64,000 bases of DNA from Burkholderiales bacterium. Its GTDB lineage: Bacteria; Pseudomonadota; Gammaproteobacteria; Burkholderiales; Burkholderiaceae_C. Positions 53,359-62,664 of this stretch are shown piece after piece. The notes under the pieces are model-generated. The model worked only from the letters and a program-made list of their open reading frames with translations. It made no database searches and had not been told where the DNA came from. A program made the translations under genes and the position numbers. Every line of letters starts with the position of its first letter. Position 1 is the stretch's first letter. The stretch spans positions 1 to 64,000 of the forward strand of contig JADJCH010000015.1 of assembly GCA_016703325.1 (NCBI GenBank), written 5' to 3'.

Positions 53359-54155
53359 CGGAACTCGTTTTTCCAGGCCCGCAGGGCGGCAAATACCGCC
53401 ACCGGGTCGTTGGGGTCGGTGCCGGGGCCGGCATGGGCCACGGCGGCGCGTTGCACCGCAGGTTGATCGCAGCGCAGGAAGGGGTTGATCCGGCGCTCCC
53501 GCGCCAGTTCCGCCGGCAGCGTGGGCTGCCCCTGCTCGCGCAGGCCGCTGCAGTGGCGCAGGTGCCCGGCCACGTCGCTGCTGGCGGGTTCCACCGCGGC
53601 GGCAAAACGCAGGTTGGACAGGGTGTATTCGTGGGCGCAGCAGATGCGGGTCGCATCCGGCAATGCGGCCAGGCGGCTCAACGAGGCGTGCATCTGCGCC
53701 GGGCTGCCTTCGAACAGCCGCCCGCAGCCGGCGCTGAAGAGGGTGTCGCCGCAGAACAGCACCGGTGCCTGGCCGACCGGCTGGATGAAGTAGGCCAGGT
53801 GCCCGGCGGTGTGGCCAGGGGTGTCGATCACCTCGATCTCCAGGCCCAGCGTGCGGATCGAATCGCCGCCGCGCACCGGGTGCACCGCAGCGTCCGCCGC
53901 GCCTGGCACGGGCAGTCGCTCGTTGGCGGGTGTCCACAGGGGCACGCCGGCAAAGCGCTCACGCAGGGCCATCACCCCGCCGGTGTGGTCCGGGTGGTGA
54001 TGGGTCACTAGAATGCCGCACAACGTGAGCGAAGCCTGTTCCAGCGCCTGGAGCACGGGCAGTTCATCCCCCGGATCCACCACCACGGCCTTGCGGCCAT
54101 CGTGGACGAGCCAGATGTAGTTGTCGGCGAATGCGGGCAGGGCAACGAGATTCAT
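53355..54155 (-). CDS. gloB: Hydroxyacylglutathione hydrolase (glyoxalase II)
   Basis: A 266-residue metallo-beta-lactamase-fold enzyme that frees glutathione from lactoylglutathione. THHHPDHTGG (metal site 1 and 2), DTPGHTAGHLAY, FCGDTLFSAGCGRLFEG and CAHEYTLSNLRF are present. Its ATG shares two bases with the start of the divergent methyltransferase (CATG). It is coupled to the mltD start at the far end. Confidence 0.95.
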   Translation of the reverse strand: MNLVALPAFADNYIWLVHDGRKAVVVDPGDELPVLQALEQASLTLCGILVTHHHPDHTGGVMALRERFAGVPLWTPANERLPVPGAADAAVHPVRGGDSIRTLGLEIEVIDTPGHTAGHLAYFIQPVGQAPVLFCGDTLFSAGCGRLFEGSPAQMHASLSRLAALPDATRICCAHEYTLSNLRFAAAVEPASSDVAGHLRHCSGLREQGQPTLPAELARERRINPFLRCDQPAVQRAAVAHAGPGTDPNDPVAVFAALRAWKNEFR

Positions 54156-55014
54156 GGTGCAAACCCGCCGGATTATAGAGAGCGACCCCTGGCTGAAGAC
54201 CCCCGCAGGACGTTACGTCCTGGCCTGGGAGCAGCAGCGCCTGGATGCCCTGGTGGCCGATCTGTTCGGTTTCCACGCGCTGCAGCTGGGCTGGCCGGCT
54301 CTGGACGCGCTGCGCGCCAACCGCATGCCGCACCGCTGGCTGCAACTGGACCAGGCGGTTGATGGGGTGATTCTGCCGCCGGACTTCGCACCCGCCGGCA
54401 TGCCGCGTGCGGTGCAAGTGAACGCCGAGTTCGAGGCGCTGCCCTTTCCTGCAGCCTGCCTGGACCTGGTGGTGCTGGCCCACACGCTGGAGCTGTCGTC
54501 TGACCCCCACCAGACTTTGCGCGAGGTGGAGCGGGTGCTGGTGCCGGAAGGGCGGGTGGTGGTGCTGGGATTCAATCCTTCCGGTCTGTTCGGGCTGGGC
54601 CACCGCACGGCTGCAATGGCCCGGCGGCTCCACCGCTGCGAGCAGAGCCTGCCCATCCGCGGCGAGATGATCGGCTGGAGGCGCCTGCGCGACTGGCTGC
54701 GCCTGCTGGGCTTCGAGATGGAGCAGGGCCGCTTCGGCTGCTTCCGTCCGCCCTTCGGGACCGAACGCTGGCTGGAGCGCAGCGCCTGGATGGAGCCGGT
54801 GGGCTCCCGCTGGTGGCCGGTGCTGGGGGGGGTCTACACCCTGCAGGCCGTCAAACGGGTGCGCGGCATGCGCCTGATCGGCACCGGCTGGAAACGCCGC
54901 CCCCAGGCCAGCGGCGCCCCCGCCGTGGCGGTGCAAAGCCGCCTGCCGCAAAGCAGCCCGCAGCGCAGCCCGTTGCACCCCGGTGCACCGTCCATTCCTA
55001 CCGATACGCCATGA
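54154..55014 (+). CDS. SAM-dependent methyltransferase next to rnhA
   Basis: A 286-residue methyltransferase of a type usually found beside gloB and rnhA in Burkholderiales. WLKTPAGRYVLAWEQQRLD opens it, LVVLAHTLELSSDPHQTLREVERVLVPEGRVVVLGFNPSGLFG gives the SAM-domain core. The first SAM motif is poorly conserved. Its ATG 54154 overlaps the gloB ATG. The substrate is unknown. The stop codon overlaps rnhA as ATGA. Confidence 0.82.
   Translation: MVQTRRIIESDPWLKTPAGRYVLAWEQQRLDALVADLFGFHALQLGWPALDALRANRMPHRWLQLDQAVDGVILPPDFAPAGMPRAVQVNAEFEALPFPAACLDLVVLAHTLELSSDPHQTLREVERVLVPEGRVVVLGFNPSGLFGLGHRTAAMARRLHRCEQSLPIRGEMIGWRRLRDWLRLLGFEMEQGRFGCFRPPFGTERWLERSAWMEPVGSRWWPVLGGVYTLQAVKRVRGMRLIGTGWKRRPQASGAPAVAVQSRLPQSSPQRSPLHPGAPSIPTDTP
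54172..54177 (-). promoter_or_regulatory. Candidate -10 box for gloB
   Basis: TATAAT on the - strand ends 16 bases before the gloB start, inside the methyltransferase coding region. No strong -35 box was seen. Confidence 0.55.
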
Positions 55015-55565
55015 CTCAGACCCCTGTCCCGACCCCTGATCAGACCACTCCCGCCTCCCCTGCCTCTTCTGCCTCTTCTGCCCCGGTTTCCGCCGCGCCC
55101 CGGGCTCCGCTGCCGATCCAGCGTCCCCAGGTGGTCGTCTACACCGATGGCGCCTGCAAGGGCAACCCGGGCCCGGGCGGCTGGGGGGTCTGGCTGAAAA
55201 GCGGTGACCATGCCAAGGAGCTCTGGGGCGGCGAGCGCCACACCACCAACAACCGCATGGAGATGACTGCGGTGATCGAGGCGCTGGCCAGCCTGAAGCG
55301 CAGCTGCGAGGTGGTGATCTACACCGACAGCAGCTACGTCAAGGACGGCATCACCAGCTGGATCCACGGCTGGAAGAAACGCGGCTGGAAAACCGCCGAC
55401 GGCAAGCCGGTGAAGAACGTCGAGCTCTGGCAGCGCATCGATGCGCTGGCGCAGCTGCACCGGGTGGACTGGCGCTGGGTCAAGGGCCATGCCGGAGATC
55501 CGGGCAACGAGAAGGCCGACGAACTGGCCAACCGCGGCGTGGCCGAGGGCATGGGTCGAGGCTGA
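55011..55565 (+). CDS. rnhA: Ribonuclease HI
   Basis: A 184-residue RNase H1 that cuts the RNA of RNA-DNA hybrids. The four acidic residues are in VVVYTDGACKGNPGPGGWG, TNNRMEMTAVIEAL, VIYTDSSYV and KGHAGDPGNEKADELA. The first 40 residues are an extra Ser/Pro/Ala-rich tail. The start overlaps the upstream stop as ATGA. Confidence 0.96.
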   Translation: MTQTPVPTPDQTTPASPASSASSAPVSAAPRAPLPIQRPQVVVYTDGACKGNPGPGGWGVWLKSGDHAKELWGGERHTTNNRMEMTAVIEALASLKRSCEVVIYTDSSYVKDGITSWIHGWKKRGWKTADGKPVKNVELWQRIDALAQLHRVDWRWVKGHAGDPGNEKADELANRGVAEGMGRG

Positions 55566-55601
55566 CCTGCCGTTGCCTCCGGCTGCGGCGGGCGCAGCGG
55601 T

Positions 55602-56453
55602 TCAGCGCACGGTGTAGCCGCGCCCCTCCAGGCAGGCCACGCGGGCGCGCTGGTAGTCGCCGCGGCGGGCCCAGGCGCTGCCGTCGGCCTGGCCCGCTGC
55701 GGTGGCGGTGGCCGTGTCGGTGGGGTCGAAACCGCTTTGCCCCACCGCCCAGCGGTGGCATTCGTACTCGTCGCTGGCCTGCTGTTCGGCGTTCTGGCCC
55801 TGGCGGGGGTAGACGAAGGTCCTGTCGCTCTGGGCAGCATCCGGCTGGGCCAGCGGGGCCTGCACCACCTCGTAGCCGCTGTCGGGGTGGCGGCGGTAGT
55901 ACACGCCGTTGACGTAGTAGTACGTCAGGCCCCCCAGCACCACCGCGGTGGCAAAGCTTGGCAGGTCCATCACCACGATCCCCAGCGGCGGGCGCACCAC
56001 CACATAACCGTGGCTGCCGCGGGAGTACCAGATGCCGTCGCCGTAGTGGTAACCGACGCCACCCCAGTAAACGATGCGCGAGCGTGGCGGCGGGGTCACC
56101 ACCGTCCAGCCCGGGCGCGGGTAGTCGCGGTTGTGACCGTAGGCGCCGTCCCACCAGCGTTGGCGGTCATCTCGCCGATCGTCGCGGCGATCATCGCGTC
56201 GGTCGTCCCGGCGGTCATCGCGCCGGTCCTCCCTCCGGTCGTCGCGGCGGGGCTCCTGTGCGGCCGGTGCGCGCTGCTGGAAGGCGCCCCGATCGCGGCC
56301 GCGGTCGTCGCGGCCCTCGCGCCCTTCCCGATCGGCCTGGGCCAGTGGCGACCAGACTGCAGCGACCAAGGCCAGGGCCAGAGCCAGGGCATTTACCGGC
56401 CGATGGCGGAGGTGGGGGCGGGGGTGGCCCAGCGGTGCGGCACAGGGGCTCAT
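55602..56453 (-). CDS. Secreted DUF6515-like protein with DDRR repeat
   Basis: A 283-residue protein with a signal peptide (ALALALALVAAVWSPLAQA). A run of RRDD repeats (about residues 72-98) and a Tyr/Gly-rich middle (VYWGGVGYHYGDGIWYSRG, YYYVNGVYY) resemble DUF6515 proteins. The C-terminal YECHRWAVGQSGFDPT and ACLEGRGYTVR are shared with the next gene. The function is unknown; an envelope role is likely. Confidence 0.7.
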   Translation of the reverse strand: MSPCAAPLGHPRPHLRHRPVNALALALALVAAVWSPLAQADREGREGRDDRGRDRGAFQQRAPAAQEPRRDDRREDRRDDRRDDRRDDRRDDRRDDRQRWWDGAYGHNRDYPRPGWTVVTPPPRSRIVYWGGVGYHYGDGIWYSRGSHGYVVVRPPLGIVVMDLPSFATAVVLGGLTYYYVNGVYYRRHPDSGYEVVQAPLAQPDAAQSDRTFVYPRQGQNAEQQASDEYECHRWAVGQSGFDPTDTATATAAGQADGSAWARRGDYQRARVACLEGRGYTVR

Positions 56454-56468
56454 GGAAGGATCTCCAGG

Positions 56469-57098
56469 TCAGGGCGCCGAAACGCGGTAGCCGCGTGCAT
56501 CCATGCAGGCGGACATGGCACGGCGGAAGTTGTCCAGGCCGGTGTTGGGGCGCGGTGGCGGCGTGCGTGCCGCCTGCTGCTGCTCCACCGTGCGGGCGCG
56601 GGACTCTTCCACCGCCGCGCCCATCAGGGCGCCGAAGATGGCACCCATCACCGCCCCCTGGCCGCTGTGGCGCGAGCCGGACAGCACCGCCCCGGCCACT
56701 GCGCCGGTGGCCGCGCCGGCCACCACACTGCGGCCGTCGCGGGGGTCTCGGGGATCGCGGCCATCAGGTTCGGCCGCGCGAGAGGCGGCGCTGGCGGCGG
56801 GCTGGCCGGTGATGGGGGTCATGCCGGGGTCGATGCCGCTCTGGTGCACCGCCCAGCGGTAGCACTCGTAGCGGTCGCGCTCCTGCTGCGCCTCCGACTG
56901 ATTGCGCATGGGGTAGAAGTACATCGGAGCGGGCGCCGGTGCCGGTGCTTGGGCCTGGGCAGGTGGCGGGCGGCGGTAGCGCGGCCCGTCCGGGCTGTCG
57001 TAGCGTGGCGCCACCACGCAGCCGGAGAGGGTGAGGGCCGCCAGCAGCAGGGCCAGGAGCGGAGCCAGGGAGGGGGAGGTGCGCATTCGCGATTCCAT
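56469..57098 (-). CDS. Glycine-zipper lipoprotein, paralogous C-terminus
   Basis: A 209-residue lipoprotein (lipobox TLSGC). VVAGAATGAVAGAVL and GAVMGAIFGALMGAAV form a glycine zipper that could insert in a membrane. YECYRWAVHQSGIDP and ACMDARGYRV match the neighbouring protein. ATG 57086 is an alternative start. The function is unknown. Confidence 0.72.
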   Translation of the reverse strand: MESRMRTSPSLAPLLALLLAALTLSGCVVAPRYDSPDGPRYRRPPPAQAQAPAPAPAPMYFYPMRNQSEAQQERDRYECYRWAVHQSGIDPGMTPITGQPAASAASRAAEPDGRDPRDPRDGRSVVAGAATGAVAGAVLSGSRHSGQGAVMGAIFGALMGAAVEESRARTVEQQQAARTPPPRPNTGLDNFRRAMSACMDARGYRVSAP

Positions 57099-57169
57099 GC
57101 AGGTTTGAACGGCCGAGCCGGCCAGGGTGCCGACCGGACTTTGTAAAGCTGCGCAAAGCCAACAGGTGA

Positions 57170-60100
57170 TCAGAATGGCCGCCCCACCTGCAGGTAGCCG
57201 ATGCTGCCACGGGGTTCGTCCAGGGCCCGGGCCCAGCCCAGGCGGGCCTGCAGGCCGATCGAGTAGGCGAGTTTCAGCTCGGCCAGCAGTTCCAGCCCGA
57301 CTCCGCGGTGGTAGGCGGGAGCGTCGGCCAGGGGCGCGGCACCGGGTGTCCAGGCCCGGCCGGCGTCGATGAACAGCGCAGCGGAGAGCCGGTTGATGCC
57401 CAGGGGCGGCACCATGGCATGGCGGTCCAGGTCGGCCAGCGGCTGGCGCCATTCCAGCGAAGCCACCCGGGCGCTGCGGCCCTGCAGCGCGGCCTCGTTG
57501 CCCTGGTAGCCGCGCAGCGCGATGTCGCGGCTGTTGAGCACCGTGCCGAACTGCAGCTGCGGGTCGCTGGCCCCTCCGAGCTGGTAGGGCCGGGTTCGCT
57601 GGCTGCTGCGCACCTCGGTGAAGCGGGCCGCCAGCACGCCGCGGCCCAGGACGGCGGGCAGCGGCAGGTATCCGCGCAGGTCGGCGCGCAAAAGCTCACC
57701 GTTCCAGCCGGTGCCGGCAGACCGGTCGGCTTCGCTCAGGAAGGGTCGGTAGGTTTCATACAGCAGGGTGCCACGCCAGCCTTCGTTGGGGCCTTCGCTC
57801 CACCAGTTGCTGCTGCGCCGGTCCACATCCAGCAGCAGGGCGGCCAGGCGGTCGTTGCGCAGCGTGCGGCGCGCCGGTGTGGCGCTGTAATCCTCGGTTT
57901 CCTGCAGGTCGACGTGGTCCAGCGCCAGCCCACCGCCCAGCCAGACGCGCTGCTGCAGCCGCTTTTGCAGTGGCAGCATCGACAGCCACTGCAGCTGGGT
58001 GTGGCGTTCGTACAGCAGCGGGATGTCGCCGCTGCGGCTGGCGCTCCAGGCCAGGGTGCGCAGCTGGCGGTTCAGGGCGATGGCATGCTGGTCCAGCCAC
58101 AGGACCTCCGCCGTGCCGAACAGCTCCTGCTGGCTCGGCGCCCACTGCAGCGCCAGGGCGTACTGGTGCCAGCGCAGGGCGTCGCTGCCGTAGATGCTGG
58201 CGCCGTAGCCGTTGAGGCCCCGGTCGGCGCTCAGCAGGGGCCACCAGCTGCGTGGGCGCAGGCTGGCCAGGGCGCTGTAGGGCCGGTCGGCTCCCAGCAG
58301 GCTGGTGGCTTCCGGCGCCAGGGTTGGGGCGGGCGGTGGGGTTGACCTGGAGGATGAGGTTGAGACAGACGAGGGGGATGACGCAGATGAGGCCGAAGGC
58401 GGCGTGGCCCAGCCGCGGCCACTGACCTGCCAGCGCCGGTCGGGCCCCAGCGGCAGGGTCTCCAGGGCGGTGGGGTCGGTCAACCGGCTCAGGCGGTGGC
58501 CACCGGGGGCGATCTGTACCGTGGCCAGCCCGGCAGCGGACTGGCTGCCGCTGTGGGTGACGGTGCCGGTGTGGCTGTGGGTCAGGCGCTGCAGCCGCTC
58601 CCCGCTGAGCCGCCAGACCTCGCTGCCGCCGTCGCGGGCGGCGATGAACTCCAGGCTGGGCGTGCCGCTACCCGGCTCGTCGCGCCCCAGCCGCAGGCTG
58701 TGCAGGGGGGCATCGACCTGCAACCGGGTGACCGGCTGCGCACCGGCTGCGTCGAGCGCCAGCTCCTGCAGCCGCCAGTCGCCGCCCTGGCGCTGGACGA
58801 AGGCCACCCGCAAGCCGCCCGGCAGCGCCACCAGATCGACCAGGTCCACGCCCTCCGGCGGGGCGTACAGCAGCTGGGGCAGGCCGCCTGGGGGGCTCAG
58901 GTTCAGGCTGACCAGCCGGGTGCGCCCGGCATCGAGCTGCAGGGCCAGCACGCGCTGGCCCGCCCACACCGCCCGCAGCAGATGCGCACATTCGGTCAGG
59001 CGCCGCGCCTCGCCAGCCTGGTGGTCCCAGCGGTACAGGTCAAAGGCCAGGTAGTGGCGCCGGCACAGGTCGGCCTGGGTGATCAGCAGTTCGCCGTTGG
59101 CAGCGCTGTCCAGCCGGGCGCTGGGCAGCAGGGGGCCCACGGTCTTCTCCCGCCCCCGGGTGTCGAACTCCACCAGCCGGCTGCGCTCCACCCCGTCGTT
59201 CACCACCGCCAGCGTGTGGCCGTTGCCCAGGCCGACCACCGAGGGCAGTGCCAACACGGCGGGGGCGCCCAGCGGCTGCCCGGTCACTTCTGCCTGGCTG
59301 CGGCGTGTGCGGTTGCGCTCATCGACCTGCCGATTCAAGTCCCGCAGGAACTCCTCCCACAGCACGTCCATCGCCTTGCCGGTGGCTGCGCGCGGGTTGC
59401 TGTGGAAACGCGGCAGCAGGTTGTCGCTGTAGTTGGAGACGAAACGGCCCACAGCCTCGCGCCCGTAGCGGCGCGCCAGGAAATCGAAAAAATAGCCGCC
59501 ATACAGGTAGGCCTTGGACAGCGGCAGCGCGCGCCCGTCGGCATTCAGCTCGCTCAGGCGGATGAAGCCGCGGGCCTGTTCGGCGCGCAGCCAGGCCTCG
59601 AAGTCCGGCCCGTAGAGCCGTCCGCGGCCCAGCGCGGCGGCAGCGTCCACCCCGCCGTCCTGGCCGCCCTCGTGGTACACCGCCAGACCCTCCAGCGCCC
59701 AGCTGGGCTGGAACAGGTTCGGAAAGCTCCACAACGTGCGCCCCAGCACCCCGCGCAGGAAACCCGGCGCACCGGCCACCTTGTCCAGGTGCAGGCTGTG
59801 CACCAGCTCGTGGGTGAGCAGCAGGTCCAGCCAGGGGCTGTTGTCCAGCAGTTCACCGTCGGGTGGTGCCAGGAAGGCGCCCACCAGGTTGTAGGGCAGG
59901 GGGGTGGACCAGCCGTTGGCCCCATCGAACTCGCTGTAGACCGCCAGCTCGATGCGCCCGCCGGGCGTCCAGTCCAGCGCCCGCTGGATGCGCACGAAGG
60001 CCCGCTCCGCAGCCAGGGCCACCCGCTCGGCCTGTGGACGCTGTTCGCCACGGTAGTGCACGCGGAAGTGCGGTGTCTCGGCACTGCGCCAGTCGGCTGC

Positions 60101-60268
60101 GGGGTCGGCGCCCTGGGCCTGCGCAGGGAGGTGGGAACCGATGCCGACCAACAGCGCGGCCAACAGTGGCAGCGCGAGGTCGGCCAGACGGCGGTGAACA
60201 CGGGCCAGCAGGTGGCCGCGGAGATGCGTCAGGAGGTTGTGGAGCGACACTGGCAGGCATGGGTGCAT
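57170..60268 (-). CDS. Outer-membrane protein with N-terminal zinc peptidase and C-terminal barrel
   Basis: A 1032-residue protein. After the signal peptide (cleavage near 52), residues 60-330 contain HELVHSLH (153-160) and a downstream Glu in WALEGLAVYHEGG (E193), a gluzincin peptidase pattern (HExxH, 35 residues, E). Residues about 340-640 have repeated beta segments like a TolB-type propeller. A Ser/Pro linker (about 655-680) leads to about 350 residues of alternating Tyr/Leu beta strands ending GYLQVGRPF, as in Omp85/surface-antigen barrels with a terminal Phe. It would be a cell-surface protease or assembly factor. No experimental homologue is known to me. Confidence 0.75.
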   Translation of the reverse strand: MHPCLPVSLHNLLTHLRGHLLARVHRRLADLALPLLAALLVGIGSHLPAQAQGADPAADWRSAETPHFRVHYRGEQRPQAERVALAAERAFVRIQRALDWTPGGRIELAVYSEFDGANGWSTPLPYNLVGAFLAPPDGELLDNSPWLDLLLTHELVHSLHLDKVAGAPGFLRGVLGRTLWSFPNLFQPSWALEGLAVYHEGGQDGGVDAAAALGRGRLYGPDFEAWLRAEQARGFIRLSELNADGRALPLSKAYLYGGYFFDFLARRYGREAVGRFVSNYSDNLLPRFHSNPRAATGKAMDVLWEEFLRDLNRQVDERNRTRRSQAEVTGQPLGAPAVLALPSVVGLGNGHTLAVVNDGVERSRLVEFDTRGREKTVGPLLPSARLDSAANGELLITQADLCRRHYLAFDLYRWDHQAGEARRLTECAHLLRAVWAGQRVLALQLDAGRTRLVSLNLSPPGGLPQLLYAPPEGVDLVDLVALPGGLRVAFVQRQGGDWRLQELALDAAGAQPVTRLQVDAPLHSLRLGRDEPGSGTPSLEFIAARDGGSEVWRLSGERLQRLTHSHTGTVTHSGSQSAAGLATVQIAPGGHRLSRLTDPTALETLPLGPDRRWQVSGRGWATPPSASSASSPSSVSTSSSRSTPPPAPTLAPEATSLLGADRPYSALASLRPRSWWPLLSADRGLNGYGASIYGSDALRWHQYALALQWAPSQQELFGTAEVLWLDQHAIALNRQLRTLAWSASRSGDIPLLYERHTQLQWLSMLPLQKRLQQRVWLGGGLALDHVDLQETEDYSATPARRTLRNDRLAALLLDVDRRSSNWWSEGPNEGWRGTLLYETYRPFLSEADRSAGTGWNGELLRADLRGYLPLPAVLGRGVLAARFTEVRSSQRTRPYQLGGASDPQLQFGTVLNSRDIALRGYQGNEAALQGRSARVASLEWRQPLADLDRHAMVPPLGINRLSAALFIDAGRAWTPGAAPLADAPAYHRGVGLELLAELKLAYSIGLQARLGWARALDEPRGSIGYLQVGRPF

Positions 60269-60369
60269 CAGGGTGCCGGCCAGCTTACACGCCGCAGACC
60301 CTGCGTCACACGGTCGGACCCGGCTTGCGGCACACTTCGCGCGCTTCCCGATACCTGGAGAATTCTCAC

Positions 60370-61435
60370 ATGCAAGCCAATGTGCGCCTGGGGCGCAGCG
60401 ACCTCCATGTCACCCCGATCTGCCTGGGCACGATGACCTTCGGTGAGCAGGTGGGGCAGGCCGATGCCTTCGCCATCCTCGATCGGGCGTTGGAGCGTGG
60501 CATCAACTTCCTGGACACCGCGGAGATGTACTCGGTGCCGGCGCGGCGCGAGACCTTCGGTGCCACCGAGACCATCCTCGGCCACTGGCTGGCGGCCCGG
60601 CCGGGTGCGCGTGACAAGGTGGTGCTGGCCAGCAAGGTGGCCGGGCCGTCGCGGGGCATGGACTGGATCCGCAATGGCAGTCCGGATCTGACGGTCGAAG
60701 ACATCCTGGCCGCCTGCGACGCCAGCCTGCGCCGGCTGCAGACCGACGTGATCGACCTGTACCAGATCCATTGGCCGGTGCGGCACGCGCCGGCGTTCGG
60801 TGCGCTGTACTTCGAGCCGCGCAAGCTCAAGCCCTGCAGCTCCATCGAGGTGCAGCTGGAGGCGATGCAGCGCCTGGTGCGCTCGGGCAAGGTGCGCGCC
60901 ATCGGCCTGTCCAACGAGACGCCCTTCGGGCTGTGCGAGTTCATCCGGGTGGCGGAGTCCGCCGGCCTGCCGCGGGTGGCCACGGTGCAGAACCCGTATG
61001 GCCTGATCAACCGGGTGGTGGACAACGGCCTGGACGAGGCCATGCACCACCACCAGGTGTCGCTGCTGGCTTACTCGCCGCTGGGTTTTGGCCTGCTCAC
61101 CGGCAAGTACGACGCCTGCGGCCTGGACGACCCCGCAGACCAGCCGGGCCGCATGGCGCTGTTCGACAGCATGAAGAAGCAGCGCTGGGGCCGCCCCGAG
61201 GCCCTGGACGCCTCCCGCGCCTACAACGCCCCTGGCGCGTGAACACGGCCTCACGCCCACCCGCATGGCGCTGGCCTTCTGCTACCGCCGCTGGAGCGTG
61301 GCCAGCACCCTCATCGGCGTGACCAGCATTGCCCAGCTCGACGAGGACCTGGACGCCTGGGGCACCGAACTGTCGCCCGACCTGCTGGCCGCCATCGACG
61401 CCCTGCGCTGGAAGCAGCGCGATCCGGGGCAGTGA
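60370..61435 (+). pseudogene. Tas-like aldo/keto reductase, one-base frameshift near the C-terminus
   Basis: The main frame from ATG 60370 reads a normal AKR: GTMTFGEQ, ILDRALERGINFLDTAEMYSVP (Asp and Tyr), LASKVAGP and the His in IDLYQIHWPVR. It stops at 61242 after YNAPGA. The continuation LAREHGLTPTRMALAFCYRRW to WKQRDPGQ and the stop at 61435 is in another frame. The join is at CCCC, 61229-61232; deleting one C restores the protein of about 354 residues. GGAG lies upstream of the start. Such enzymes reduce aldehydes with NADPH. Confidence 0.85.
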
Positions 61436-61488
61436 TCGGCGCACTGCCCTCAGCCCACAGACCTCACCCTTTTGCAGAGGAACCTCCC

Positions 61489-62010
61489 ATGCCGATCTCC
61501 ATGTCCAGCGCCAGCCTGCCGGTGTTTCGCACGGCGCTGTCCAACCTGTACCACTGCCTGGTGAAGGCCGACGCCAACGCGGTGGCTCGGCGATTCGATC
61601 CGAACGTGCTGGTGGGCGCGCGCCTGGCGCCCGACATGCTGCCGCTGGCCTCCCAGGTGCGCATCGCCTGCGATGCCGCCAAGTACGCTGCGGCGCGGCT
61701 GGGCGGGTTGTCCGCGCCCCGCCACGAGGACAACGAAACCACGCTGGACCAACTCAAGGCCCGCATTGCCAGCACGCTGGACTGGTTGTCCACCGTGCCG
61801 CCGGAGGCCATCGACGGCAGCGAGGAGCGCGACATCACCTTCCCGGTGGGTCGTGACGGCAGCACGCGCACGATGAAGGGGGAGGCCTACCTGAAGCACT
61901 GGGCGCTGCCCAACCTGTTCTTCCATGTCACCACCGCCTATGCACTGCTGCGGCACAACGGCGTGGAGCTAGGCAAGGCCGACTACCTGGTGGGTGACGA
62001 GGCGCCGTGA
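61489..62010 (+). CDS. DUF1993 family protein
   Basis: A 173-residue protein of the DUF1993/DinB-like class. LYHCLVKADANA, LAPDMLPLASQVRIACDAAKYAAARL and NLFFHVTTAYALLRHNGV are typical. Its function is unknown. AGAGGAA precedes ATG 61489. Confidence 0.85.
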   Translation: MPISMSSASLPVFRTALSNLYHCLVKADANAVARRFDPNVLVGARLAPDMLPLASQVRIACDAAKYAAARLGGLSAPRHEDNETTLDQLKARIASTLDWLSTVPPEAIDGSEERDITFPVGRDGSTRTMKGEAYLKHWALPNLFFHVTTAYALLRHNGVELGKADYLVGDEAP

Positions 62011-62070
62011 AGCGCTGCCGGAGGAGGTGGCGCCACGTGAAGTGCCCTGATCGTCACCGAAAGGACCCGC

Positions 62071-62104
62071 CACATCCCCCACCCAACCACATCCCCCACC
62101 CAAC
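62071..62104. repeat. 17-bp direct repeat upstream of the DUF2946 gene
   Basis: CACATCCCCCACCCAAC occurs twice in tandem (62071-62087 and 62088-62104), just upstream of a TAAACT -10-like box (62120-62125). It could be an operator or a chance duplication. Confidence 0.6.
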
Positions 62105-62135
62105 CACCTGATGCGGCGTTAAACTCGATCCCATC

Positions 62136-62537
62136 ATGCTGTCGTCCAGACGTCAACGCTGTACTCACTGGATCGCCCTGCTGGCGATCTGGGTGGCTGC
62201 GTTGGCGCCAACGCTTTCGGCCGCGATGGCGCGTGCCGGCCTGGGCGCCGGGTTGGAAGTTTGCACCACGTCCGGCATGCAGAGCCTGCCGGCACTGCTG
62301 GTGGATGCGGACGGCGCGGTGTCCGAGCCGTCCGATGGGACTGGCGGGCTGCTGTCCAGCCTGGACCATTGCGGTTATTGCCTGCTGGTGGCCCATCTGG
62401 CGCCACCGTCAGCCGCTCTGACGCCCTCGGTGCCGGCTACGTCCGCTGTGCCCCAGCAGCCTGCAGCCCTGCAGCCGCAGGTCAGCCCGCCCGCCTGGGC
62501 GCTGCAACCTTCACGTGCTCCGCCGTCGTTGAACTGA
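62136..62537 (+). CDS. DUF2946 family protein
   Basis: A 133-residue protein with a signal-like helix (IALLAIWVAALAPTLSAA) and the HCGYC motif of DUF2946. That family is found with copper genes. The Pro/Ala-rich tail is long. The copper link is supported by the PCu(A)C gene 0.9 kb downstream. Confidence 0.7.
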   Translation: MLSSRRQRCTHWIALLAIWVAALAPTLSAAMARAGLGAGLEVCTTSGMQSLPALLVDADGAVSEPSDGTGGLLSSLDHCGYCLLVAHLAPPSAALTPSVPATSAVPQQPAALQPQVSPPAWALQPSRAPPSLN

Positions 62538-62664
62538 TCTTCCCCGTCGAGCGCCGGATGTCCATCGACAACGCGCCGACAAAGACCTGTCAACGACCTG
62601 CCCAGGATCTGCCCGGCCTCTGCGCTTTGCAGCCGCCGATCCGGGGCCCTCGGAGCCCGTGACC

